64,000 nucleotides of DNA, from positions 248,001 through 312,000 of the forward strand of contig JAOANU010000004.1 in the NCBI GenBank assembly GCA_034387635.1, given 5' to 3'. A model generated the notes under the pieces. The model had not been told where the DNA came from, made no database searches, and worked only from the letters and a program-made list of their open reading frames with translations. This DNA is from Rhodosporidiobolus odoratus. Lineage: Eukaryota > Basidiomycota > Microbotryomycetes > Sporidiobolales > Sporidiobolaceae. Positions 1 to 11,800 of the stretch are shown one piece after another; the stretch's first letter is position 1, and each line of letters opens with the position of its first letter. A program made the translations under genes and the position numbers.

Positions 1-167
1 GCTTTGTAGGCTAAAAGGGCTACCGCATAGTTTTAGTACAGTCTTGAGTACAGTCTTGTCCGGGTTTCACGGTCTGTCCGCTTCGTACGCCAACCTTGAG
101 TAAGCGTTTTCCTCGTCTCCTTCTGCTTTCTTTCCTGCTTCTACCCCTGGCTATTCCTCTTCAAGCA

Positions 168-3100
168 ATGCCCTCTCGTCCACCGACTCGCTCGTTCGCT
201 TCAGCAGCACACTCGCGTCCTACTACAGCCCGTACTACCACCGCAAACTCGACGACGGGCGACGACGGCGACTGGCTGATTGCCATTCTCCCCTCTCGCG
301 GTACTGCAAGAGATGTGGGTGTAGTCGCACTCGATAAGGAGCTAGGGCATATCATAGTCACTCAGGTATTCTTCCATAACACCTCCTAGCGGCAGAGGCT
401 GACGAATCAAGCGAGCAGTACACCGACTCGAGTACTTTCGTCAAAACACTCCATCTCTGCAAGACCAAACCTCCTTCTATCCTCCTGGTCCCGCAAACCG
501 CACTGGAAAGCGCCAGAAACGCTAGGCGTGGTCTTTCGACTCCAGCAGAAGACGAGGAGGAAGCGGGCGCTTCGGGAGGCAGCAGCGAGGCCAGCTTGTT
601 GGTCAGGAGTTTGAGGGAGACCTTTCCCGAGGTGCCGCTCGTCGGTGTAATCAGGAAGTACTGGAACGAACAGGTACGCTTCCAGTCGCTCCCTAGGAAG
701 CAGGACTGACGGGTTCTCGTGATCTTGAGCAGGCTGGTCAGGAAACCTTCTCAGGCCGCTTTCGGCTTCCCTCGCTCACATTCCATCCTGGCTGCTAGGC
801 TTCGAGTTCCTTACTCAACTCATAGTCCATGACGCCGACCGTACTGGCGTCTTAACGGCTTGCAAAGCTAGGTACTACGCCCTCTCCGCCGCTTGCGCCC
901 TCTTCAAATACCTCGATAGTCAGCATGCAATGGTCTTTCCGCCAAAGAGCCTCAAGATACGCTACGCACCACTCGAGGGGACGTGTCTGATCGATGCCGA
1001 GTCTGCGAAGAACCTCGAGCTCGTCGCCAATGTAAGCTTTCCGTCTCTTCAGATCGTCAAACGCACTGATCCTGCTGGCTATTCCTCGCTCCAGCTGCTG
1101 AACAAGAATTCGAAGCAACACCTCTTAGGCATGTTGAACAAGTGCTATACGCCGATGGGCGTGAGGCTGGTCAGTCGATTTCTTTCGATTGCGAAGGTCA
1201 AAACGCCGGCCTGATTCCCCTTCGTCTTTGCAGCTTCGCTCAAACATCTTGGGTCCCTTGACTGACCCTACGGTCATTGAGACTCGCCTCGATACGGTAC
1301 GTCCACTCTCGCTCTGGCTCATCTTGTCCTGCCTTTTTTCACGACCTGGTCCCGACGGAACAGGTTGAGGAACTCGTCAATTCCGAGGAACGCCTTCGTG
1401 CAGTTCGCAAAGCGCTTGAGCCGTACGGCACTCCCTTCTGATGTCAAGAGTGGGCGAAGTACTGATGCTTCTCGCCCGCAGCCTCAAATCCCTCGATCTC
1501 GATAAAGTGGTCTCTCGCCTTCTCTCCTCGACATCCTCAACAAAAGGCTTCGCGACCTCCACCGGTGCTCGTGGCACCTCTAGCTCCTCTCTATTCCCAA
1601 GCGCTAGCACGTCCACCGACCCCTCCACGCGCATTTCGCAAAAAGTCGCTTACCTCCTCAGCCTCCGTACCTTCCTGTCCGCCCTTCCATCTCTCCGCTC
1701 CAGCGTCGAGCACGCCGATTCAACCCTATTACAGCAGATTCAACGTATCTTCGAGGATGACAGGCTCGAGGATGTCAACGAGGTCATGAAGCGGAATGTG
1801 AATAAGGATATCTGGGGCGCGGACGCTCAACAAGGAGGCCGAGGGCCGGGGAAGAAAGGGAAAGGTGCGGCGGGGTCTGGTGGGATAGCGACGAGGCATG
1901 CGAGGTTGTTCGCTATCAAGGCGGAGAGGAAGCGCTTGTACGTCTTGCGGTCTTTTTTTGTTTTCTGCCGCTTCCACCGGTTGACCTCCTTGATTCCTCT
2001 CAGGCTTGACGTCGCTCGCGAAACCTACCGTGAGAACCTCAACGATGCCTACGAGCTGCTGGATGTGCTCAAGGAGAAACACGGGATTGAGGCGCTTCAG
2101 CTCGTTCAGACCGCTGCAAGCGGGTTTGTTCTCCAGTGTACGGCCGAGGAATGGGAAGAGAAGAAAGAAGAGGGTGTGGCGAGGGCTTTCATCAACATCG
2201 TGCGTCGTCTTTCTCCTCGCCCTCTGGAGACAGGGCTGGAATAGGTGGAGGAGTGCAGACCAAGAAGAACAAGAAAATGGAGATGAGCACCCTTGACCTG
2301 AAGAAACGCAACGCTCGTATCCTGGAGAGCGAGCAAGAGATCCTTCTCATGAGGTGCGCCTTCTAGCTCCGACTTTTCCACCTTGCCGCGGATTAAAGCT
2401 AATATTGCTTTGCAGCGACGAGATCCTTGACGAGATGTTCGACGAAATCAGAGGGAGTATTGCATGCCTTTACCGCTGCTCTGAGGCGTTGGCGATGCTG
2501 GACATGCTCACGGCGTACGTTTCTCCAGCGTGATAACCTACTCCTGCCAGATCGAAGGTGATGTACCCGAACGAGCAGATTTGCCGATATTGCTGGGAAG
2601 AATGAGTATGGTCCGTCCTTCTACTCCCCAGCTCCATGTAGAGCCTGCCTGACGCGATCGCCTGTCGCCGATATGGCAGTGCGCCCGGAATGGACCGACA
2701 CGCTCGCCATCAAAGCCGGCCGCCACCCTCTTCACGAGCAGTTTCGCATGGCCGACGGGTCCTTCGTACCCAAGTGCGCTCGTTTCACTCATCCTCATGC
2801 TCCTTTGGGCGTCATTTTCATCAGCGAGTCGTTCGCAGCGATACCTACGCTAGCGATGCGGCTTCTTTCCAACTTGTCTTTGGGCCAAACATGAGCGGCA
2901 AATCTACGCTCCTCCGTCAGACGGCGCTCTTGCACATCATGGGTCAGGTGCGCCTTCTTCTCCCGTCTTTCTTTTCCCGTCTTTCTCAGGCGAAAAAGCG
3001 AGCCGACCCGTCTCTTGCCCTAGATCGGCTGTTTCGTCCCCGCCCTCTACGCCTCCTTCCGCCCCATATCCGCCCTCCTAACCCGCCTCAGCAATGACGA

Positions 3101-4439
3101 CAATATCGAGTCGGCCCTCTCGACCTTTGCGAGCGAGATGACAACCATGAGCATGATCCTCGCACACCTTGAAGCGCAGGAGGAAAGGCCTTGCTTGGTC
3201 CTGGTTGATGAACTGGGGAGGGGGACGAGTCCGGAGGAGGGGGTCGGGATTGCGCATGCTGTGGCGGAGGTGATTATCAAGAGCAAGGTACGCCTGCGAA
3301 TCATCGCTTGCTATGTAGAATGCAGCTTCTTACATTGTCTTGCTTTTCCCCTGGCGACAGGCTTTTTGTTTCTTCGCGACTCACTTCAAGGTACCTTACG
3401 TCGCCTCTACTCTGCATACACTCTTTGCGTGCGCTGACTCTATGTCTTGTGCTATCTGCTACAGGAGCTCTCGACCTCGCTCGATCGCTATCCGAACGTC
3501 GTTCCGCTTCACCTCGAGACGGAGGTGCGTTGCCCCCTTAAAACCCTTATATACGCGTCGGGCTGATCCTTTGACGGGATGCAGATTGATCGCTCTCAAC
3601 CCGACTATAGCATGACGTTTCATCATCGCCTCGTCGATGGGACGACACCTTTGACCCATTACGGTACGTTCTCCCTTACACAGTCCTTCCATCTTGGTCC
3701 CAATCGGGAGCCTGCGTCTGTGATCTATGTGGCCTCCACTCGCAGTGGCGTTCCGCTGACCCTCCTTCGTTGTCGCAGGTCTCGAACTCGCCAAAGTCGC
3801 TAAACTTCCTTCCGCCGTTCTCTCCAAGGCGCATCTCGTCTCTGCTACTCTGGAATCACTAGCGCAGGACGAAATGGATAGGAGCGTGTCGAGCAAGGTG
3901 GCAAGGAGGAGGAGGGAATTGTTGGGGGTGCGCATTGTCACTCTTTCCTCGGGATTTTACAACGGACTTCCCCTTTTGACCCCTTCATCTCTTCCTTCCT
4001 CTCACCTACGATTCACACCGCCCTTGGATTCCTGCCTTACTCGCTTCCGCTCTCATACGTCCCCCTCCTACTTGCGCAGCTCAAAACCACTCTCGTCGAA
4101 CTTTCTACATCTCGCATCACCGATGCCGATACTCTCCTCGGCATCATGAAACAGCTACAGGAAGAGACGGTGCAGATGCTCGCTGAAACAATGCCTGCCC
4201 CCAGGCCTTCGACGCAGGAGGCGGTCGACGAGGGCTTCGAGGGCACAAATGGCGCGGACGATGACAGCCCACAGAGGGACCGGGAGGCAACGAACAGTAC
4301 CAACACCGATGGGACCTCTCGCATCGAGCGATCTGCTAGCCAGGAGTCGTATGCTCAGGGTCAGGGCTTTGTGTGGGCGTCGCAGGATGTCGATCGGGAG
4401 AAAAGGGGGGAGGACGAGGAGATGCTGGATTTCGATTGA
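168..4439 (+). CDS. MSH4: MSH4, meiotic MutS homologue (spliced)
   Basis: Meiosis-specific MutS family ATPase that, with MSH5, forms a clamp stabilising recombination intermediates and promoting crossovers; it lacks a mismatch-repair role. The N-terminal segment (DWLIAILPSRGTARDVG) and a TPMG block near 1150 match the MSH4 family. The ATPase has Walker A GPNMSGKST (about 2889), a DDNIES block (about 3100), Walker B LVLVDELGRGT (about 3200), and FFATHF encoded by a 30-nt exon at 3361-3390. Roughly a dozen short introns; the first is 366-418. The stop is TGA at 4437-4439 after an acidic tail. The frame is open upstream to a TTG at 96, so the first ATG (168) is the chosen start. MSH5 is less likely because the ATPase blocks follow MSH4. 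Its presence suggests a sexual cycle. Confidence 0.9.
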
Positions 4440-4958
4440 GGGATGAGGCAGGGGCGTATGCGGTCGCTTGTAACGTGCTATCTCTCACTTCGCGTCCTAA
4501 CAAGTTCACCTTTGGGCACAATGAGCGTTACACAAGCAGGAGAGCCCGTGTTGAGAAGGTCAAGGCGCGGGGCCTACCTCGCTCTGTTAGACAACCTGCC
4601 TTGTTCCAAGGCCCTTTCAACGCGATTGCCGAATACTTGAACTCCCGAGCACCCTCACGAACTACTGGCCACCCACGCAAAGGCCGGGATGAAGCTATGA
4701 CCTCTTTTCCGCACAGCCTGATTTATCAACGGCTCCATATTTATTCCTACCCTGCAGCTTATCTGGATCCTTTGCACGCAGCGGGCTCGGTAACGCCGCC
4801 GATCCTAAACGTTGCTCTCCCAACGATCCTTCTATTCAATTTTTCTTCCACCCTATCCGCCGTCTCCCGCCCTCTGTCTGTCAGCTTTGTACCTCTTTCA
4901 ATCACCGACCTTCACCATTACCTCGCGTATACTACCTTTCCTCTCGTTGCCAGACATC
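4440..4958. other. Intergenic, MSH4 / dynamin
   Basis: A 519-bp spacer between two genes on the same strand. Its downstream half becomes strongly pyrimidine-rich on the plus strand, as in the other 5' leaders of this window. No ORF here has family resemblance; the frame of the dynamin is open upstream but has no ATG before 4959. Confidence 0.6.
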
Positions 4959-7900
4959 ATGGGAGGCAACAAGAAGCACCACGAGAAAACCCACCCCGCG
5001 ACCAAGGAAAACGGCGATGTAACGACGAACGGTATCAGTGTCACGAAAGCCGTACTCACCAACGGCGACACGTTTACTGCTAACGGTATCGGCAAGCCCG
5101 CCGCCAAAGAAGGCATCGCGGACAGCGACTACGCCCGCAAGCGTCGCGAGTTGGTTTCCCTTATCGATCAACTTCGCAGCTATGGCGCGAGCTCCGAGAT
5201 CGACTTGCCTCGCATTGCGGTCATCGGCAACCAGAGTGCCGGCAAGAGTTCGTTGGTTGAAGCCATCAGCGGGGTGCATGCTATTTCTCACATCGCCCCA
5301 TGCTTCCTTCGTCTTTTTTGCCAGCTTCCGCCTGTACTGACCTTTCTCTTCCGATGCTGCCATAGATCAAAGTTCCGCGCGACGCTGGAACTTGTACGAG
5401 GTGCCCGATGGAAGTACGCCTCAAGAGTGCGTCGACCAAGTGGACCTGCAAGGTCTTCCTCCGCTTCGAAACCGACATGTACGACCAGCCGGTCGAGGTC
5501 ATCCGCGAGCAACCGTTTGGCGAAGCCTTGACGAGCCCAGACGAAGTCGAAGGCATCCTCCGTCGTGCTCAATTGGCTATCCTCAACCCGAGCGTCCGCG
5601 ACTCGAGCGTTTTCTTGAAGCTTTCCGACGCCGACGTCCTCCGTGCCAAGGATGGGACGGACGAATATCGCGTGCCGGGCGCTACTTCGGAGCAGCTTTC
5701 CTTTTCGGAGAACCTCGTCTGTCTCGACATCTCGGGTCCGTCCATCACCAATCTGGCTTTCCTCGACTTGCCCGTGCGTCCCGCTATCTCCCTTGAATCT
5801 CTCTTCCGCTTCTACTATCTCCTGAAATTTCCTTGCTCACCCACTCTGCCTCGTATGGCGCTGTTGCACATGTAGGGTATCATTTCCAACTCGGAGCAAC
5901 CAGGCGATATCGCCCTTATTGAGAACATGGTTCGCAGGAGCATCACTGGGAACTGCTTGGTTAGACCACCTCTCATGTCTCGGCATCGAGCTACATACTG
6001 ACTCCCTCCCTGTTGCGTGATGTAGATCCTTTTGACCATCACGATGCGCGGTAAGTTTCGTTCTTCTCTCTGCCCAGCTGCCCCTTCCTTTTCTTCTTCT
6101 GCCCCGCCTCGTCAACGTCAATGCTGATATGCTGCCATGACATGCAGACGACTACCAGAACCAGAAGGCGGTACTCATGGCGAAGGAAGCTGATCCGCAA
6201 GGAAAGCGAATCATCGGTGCGCTCTTTCCCGCTTCCTCGGGTTCCGCCTCCTCCCTTTTTCACTCCATCTTTGGCTCGCATCGACCGGGGCTGCGAACTC
6301 TCTCGCTTCCAGCCCTGCCAACCATAGATGATGCGTTCAGTCTAACCTGTTTCGGATTCTTTCGCAGGCGTGCTCACTAAGGCCGACACAGTTCAAGCCG
6401 GCGAGCACGATTCGTGGATCGAGCTGCTCACCGGCCACAAACACCGTCTCACCAATGGTTACTTCTGCACCAAGCAGCCGTCGCCCGAACAGCTCAAGCA
6501 GAACTTGTCGTTCGCCGATGCTCGTGCCCTCGAGAGGGATTTCTTCAAGGCCGAAGCTCCCTGGAACACCCTCGAACACGATGCGAAGAAGCGTCTTGGC
6601 GTCGGAAAGCTCACCGAGTTCCTGTCTGACAGACTCGGCAAGTTCATCGAAGAAAAGTGCGCTCTTCTGTTTCCCCCTTCTTGCCGTTCTTTCCCCGAGA
6701 CTGACCCTCTGCGCAGGCTCCCGACCATTCAGAATGACCTCAGCGCATCTCTCCAAAGTGTACTCGACGCCCTCAAGGCTCTCCCGCCTGCTCCCTCCGC
6801 CGACCCGACTGGCGAGCTTCTTGCCCGTATCGGACACCTTACCATCTCGCTCGACGCCCTCTCAGCTGGTCGCGACGGCAAGCTCGACCTCCTGCAGCAG
6901 AAGAAGCTCAACGACGCGGCCTTCGTTGAGGCTATCAAGTCTACCCGCCCAGAGCTTGTTCCCTTCGAGGCAAGCGAACCGCAAAAGATCAGGAAATGGA
7001 AACAGGATCACCCGTCTTGGGTTGAAGGCCCTGCTCTTGTTCATAAAGGCAACCTGCAAGACCCTTTCGTGCTCAAGAGGACGCTTGACGAGGTTCGCAT
7101 GCACATTCAACTGTGAGTTCTTCCTTGCTCTCGCCCACGCTCCTCCTCTGGCTCACCTCCGTTGTCGCTATGCTGAAGACCTCGCTGATTGCTCGCCTTA
7201 TATAGTCACAAGGGTCGCGAGCTGCCCTACAATGTACCGTACGGTTCGCTCACCAAGCTAATGGAACTCGCGATTACCGCCTGGCCTGCCATCACGACCG
7301 AGGCGCTCGAGCGCCTTCGCCGTCCCGTCACTCGTGCTGTCGAGGGAATCGTCAAGCAATACTTCGGTGAAGCGAGCAATGCAGAGCTGCGCAGCAAGAC
7401 CGCGTACGTCACTTTCCCTCTCCCTCCTGAGCGTCCTTTCGGCTTCCTCTACCTCTACACATTCTTCTCAAGGCTGTTCCTTGCGTTCGAATCCTCGAGA
7501 CGTCTACACGCCTCATCGCTCATGCGCCACAGCTGACTCTTCATTCTTTGTATCTTCAGCATGGCAATCTCGGATGTTCTGGCCAAGATCTCCGAGAAAG
7601 CCCAACTCCGTCTCGACGATATCCTCGAGCTCGAAGGTTCTCCCTTCACCCTCAACGAGCCGTACTTCGCTTCTTGCCGCGATGGCGTCCTCGCCGACTA
7701 CAAGGAAGCTCGCCAAGTCAAGCTCATCGACCCGTCCTCTGAAGCCGTCGTCAAGGTTCTTGCGGCGCTCACGGAGGCTGGTATTGTCGGTGTTGAGGCC
7801 GAAGACCTTTCGAAGCTGCAGAAGTCCGACAATTTTGAGGAAGAGCTCGATGCCATGGCGCAGACGGTGGCTTACTGGACGGTGCGTGTGCTTTCTTTTC

Positions 7901-8274
7901 CATTTCAGCTCTTTTCCTTTCCCCGCCTGGAACGTGGGCACTGACTCTTCGGCACCTTACATGTTGTATCTTAGGTGGCCTACAAGGTCAGCTCCACTAC
8001 GTATCTCTAGGCATGTTTTCGGAGACTAACACCCTTTCTTGTACAGAGGATCATCGACAACATTCCTCGAGTCCTCGACTATACTGTCATTCGCCCTCTC
8101 GGCGCAGTCATCCAAAATGAGCTACTCGCGCGTCTCACGGGTGACGAGGCTTCCGTCAAGCGTCTCTTGGCCGAAGAGGAAGACGTCGCCAGCGAGCGCC
8201 AGGAGCTCAACCTTCGTCGCCAGCGTCTCGAGGACGCCAAGAGGGTCCTCATTGGCTTTGGACGCGATGTTTGA
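4959..8274 (+). CDS. Mx-like dynamin superfamily GTPase (spliced)
   Basis: Large GTPase of the fungal dynamin/Mx-like group, which remodels membranes by self-assembly; the exact organelle cannot be told from sequence. A low-complexity N-terminus of about 85 residues precedes the G domain: G1 GNQSAGKSS at residues 90-98, a CTRCPM block after intron 1, G3 DLPG (DLP at the end of one exon and G after the intron near 5870), and G4 TKAD near 6380. A middle/stalk region follows, then a GED-like C-terminus (AYWT-VAYK-RIIDNIP) near 7870-8070. VAYK is carried by a 12-nt exon at 7975-7986. No PH or proline-rich domain is visible, so it is not a classical endocytic dynamin. The start ATG at 4959 begins MGGNKKHHEK; the stop is TGA at 8272-8274. 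Confidence 0.88.
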
Positions 8275-8898
8275 AGGGGGAGGCACGGGACCGGTTAGCT
8301 TGGTATATCACAAAGCGTGCAAAAAGCCGCAAGTTGATGGTTTGTTGAGAAGGTCCCGCTGTCCCAACCTGTGTCTGCTTCTTCACAGTGTCTACTGCTT
8401 TGGGCAGCTGCCGTCCGTGCTTCCCAAGGGCTTGCAGCTTCACAAACGACCGCAAGCGACATTTCATGAGCCGAGTTAGCACGGGACTAAAGGGAAAAAA
8501 AGGAAAAGGTCCAACGAGTGCACCGCCGCACTATAGCTCGATACTATCTTTCACGCGGCGATGATACTCGTGAGCACCGGTAGGTACGACCCACTGAGGC
8601 CGTGCGCCTGCCGCGCTCGCTTGATTCTTTCTTCGCGGCGCGGTTCCGACTCGACTTTGTCGACGCGTGCGCGACGCGCCTTTGGTGAAAGTCGCCGCTC
8701 TCTTGTTTCTCAGCTTCACATCACTGCCTTGGCTTCGTTGCCTTTTGCTAGCCTTTGCTAGCCCTTGCTTTGACCGCCGACTCACGCATCCCGCCCTACC
8801 GAACCCTCTACGCACTCTGCACTCACTATCCTTCATCCACCTCGACGCGCTGTCCGCTTCGCGTCTTCACACCTGTCGACCGCCACTCTAGCCTAAAC
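8275..8898. other. Intergenic, dynamin / MRC1
   Basis: A 624-bp spacer on a tandem plus-plus pair. The last 150 bases are C/T-rich, consistent with the leader of the next gene. The MRC1 frame is open upstream of 8899, but there is no upstream ATG in that open stretch. No RNA gene was recognised. Confidence 0.6.
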
Positions 8899-11800
8899 AT
8901 GACCTCGCAGGAGGTGCACAAAGATTCAAGGTCGCCCCTGATGCACCCGACCTCGCTATCCACGTCCCCTTCCGCCGCCCTCGGTTCGACCTCCTTAGAT
9001 CGCTCAGCAGATACCACCGCCCCAGTCCCCCGCGCAAAGGTCAGGAGGACCTACGGGCGGAAGGTTGAGGTGGACGAAACGGTGCTCGAGCAGGCCGAGC
9101 CGGCGACAAAGACCTTGAAACGGCAATCAACCACGATCGTGCCAGAAACCGACCCCGACGCGCCGAACGGGACAACGCTGTCTAGCGAGGATGACATAGT
9201 CGACAGGAGGAACCCCATCGTTGCCTCTTCCTCACCAACCCGACAACTCGTCCACTCTACGGATCCGACCTCCGAAGATGAGGAGGAGGCAGGGCGGAAA
9301 AAAGACGAGGACAGCAGCGCATCGGAGGACGGGGACGACAAGTTTGCCGCTTTCATGAAGCGTGGGGCCAAAGACCTCTTGGCCGACGTCGACCGGGACT
9401 TTGACGAGCGCGTCGACGACCCTCTTCCAACCCCCGCAGCTACTCGTCCTACCGTATCCTCCGCCGCGCCAGCTCTGGCCGATACCGCCTCTTCGTCTTC
9501 CCTCCCACATCTCACCACCTCCGCCGCTTCCTCCTCCTCTCAGGCCACCCCTCTCGCCAGTCACCGTCACTCAGCCTACCGCCCCGCCTCTCCATCCTCC
9601 GGCTCTATCCTCGAAGACATTGAGGCCTTCCTTCCTCCCGTTGCTTCGGGCTCGGCGACCGACGACGCGGCTCCGACATACCGCTCAAAGAAAACGGTCG
9701 GGCGCATTGCCGATTCCGAAGACGAGGACGCGACGGAACCTGCTCCCCAACCTTCGCGAAAAGGCAAACAGCGGGCAGTGCCCGATTCGTCTGATCGCGA
9801 GGAAGACGACGAAGGCGACACCATGATGCCTCCTGGCTGCGCTTTCGCCCCGATCACAGCACCTCCTACCGCTGCGTCGAGGAAGGAAAAGCTAGCGGCT
9901 TTGGCTTTGAAGAAGCGCAAGGGTATGCCAGCTGTGGACCAAAAGCGCCAGCCAATATTCGAGGACACGGATGACATGATTGAGGGAGACGATGAAGCCG
10001 GCGGGAGCAAGCGGCGCGGCGGGAAGAAGGCGCCACGAAAATCCAAGGTTCGGATATGTTCTCCTTTGCTTCCCTCCCGTTCCTCCCTCCCAGAGTACTA
10101 AGATTCCGTCTTGCTTGCAGGGCCTCTCGAAGAAAGCCGAAGAAGAGATGAACCGTCAGACCGCCGCTTTCGCACGGAGTGAGTCTTTTTTTGCATCCCT
10201 GTTTTCGCACGACTGACGCTTTCTCTTCGCACCGTAGCTGCCGCCGCCCGTCTTGAGCCTACTCGCAAGTCTGCGTTCTCAGTCACCGATGTTTTGAAGA
10301 ATCAGAAGAATCCGTGCGCTTCTGTCCTTCAACCCCTCATCCAAGCCTTTCCACCTGCTGATGGACTGTACCTTTTGTTAGCGCCTACTTGCCGACCCCG
10401 CCTGTCACCAACCCCAACCAACATCCTATCGGCGCCGTTACTTTGTCTTCTTCCTCCGATACTATTGTCACAACCTCCCCCGTTCCTGCCGGCACACAGC
10501 AATTTCTGATAGGCAAGACGCACCTGACACAACGCGATTCTTCCCCAATCAACGACCTCGCCGCTACTCCCGTTCCCGTCCGCACTCGCGTTCCCCGACC
10601 CCCGCCCGGCTACGTGAATAAGCGCGTCGAGAAGAAGCAGGAGGAACCAGCCGAGGAGGAGGACGACGATGAGCTATTGTCGCTGGATCAGATGGCGGAA
10701 CAGCAAAAGAAGAAGGACGCTTTGGCGAGGGTGGCTCAGGCGAAAGCGGCGAAGAAGAAACTGCTTCAGGAGCAAAAGCTTGCAGCTGTTCGGGCGACCA
10801 AGACGGCCAAGGCGGCCAAGGCGAAGGCGGCGGACTCGGACTCGGATATCGAAATCGAAGGTGCGCCGGGCGGGAAACCTCCTTCGAGCTCGACGAAGCA
10901 GGCGGACGCATTCGACCTCGTCAAGGCTGGAGGCCCTCGACGTAACTCGCACCTCAACAAGGTCTTGCGGCAGTACGCCCACGTCGACACGGCCCACGCC
11001 GCGGAAGAAGAAGAACCGACCGAAAGCCAATTCGAGGCGGCGGGCAGGGAGTTCGGCAGGAACCTCGTCCCGAAGCAACACCACGTCCCGTCTCCAGCGC
11101 GTCCAACGAAGAAAGGGTCCTCGCGCCGCCCAGCAGGCGCTTCCATTCTCAGTATCACTCGCGAGGCTCTCGGCGCCAGTCTTATGACTAGAGCTCACGA
11201 GCAAGCCCACGCAACTCGCCTCAAGAAGCAGACCCGGCATCGCAAAGAACAAGACGCAGCTTCCGCTGGCAACCAGGTTGAGCTCGAAGGCGTCAACGTC
11301 GAAGAACTTTTGGCGAAGAAGAAGCAACAAGCGCAGGAGGAGGACGCCGAGGAGGAAGATACGGACGGTGATTATCAGGACGACGACGAGAACGACGAGA
11401 TGGCGAGCGGGGAAGGCTCGGGCTCGGACGACGGAACGTTTGCGCTTGAAAGCAGCTCTCAGACTGTCGACGGTGGGGTCCGAGCAAGTAAGATTGGCGG
11501 GGAAGGAGGGGAGGACGATGAAGGCGAGTTGGACAGCGATGGCGAGCTTCGCATGCCGCCGTCGTCTCAGAACTCGGATCGTCACGGCGGAGCGATGCTA
11601 GGCGATGGAGAGGAGGAGGACGAGACGCCTTCGCAGATGCCGCCGCCAGCAACGAAGGGCAAGAAGAAACGGCTCATCTTCGACGAAGAGGAAGATGAGG
11701 ATTCGCAGGCGACTACTTCTGCCTCGACCTCCGCTCCCGCACCGACTGAGATTGTCGCCAGCGCGCTCGCTGCTCCTCCGACGTTGCCTGTAGAAGGTGC

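Noticed and set aside
96..167. Upstream extension of MSH4 to position 96 giving a hydrophobic signal-like N-terminus
   Set aside because: The codon at 96 is TTG; no ATG precedes 168 in this frame, and MSH4 is a nuclear protein without a signal peptide.
7480..7500. GTTCGAATCC-like stretch resembling a tRNA B box
   Set aside because: It lies in an intron of the dynamin gene, with no A box upstream and no cloverleaf.
10674..11585. 303-codon minus-strand ORF opposite MRC1
   Set aside because: Shadow of the acidic, repetitive coding strand; the reverse complement of Asp/Glu/Lys codons gives Leu/Phe/Val-rich nonsense.
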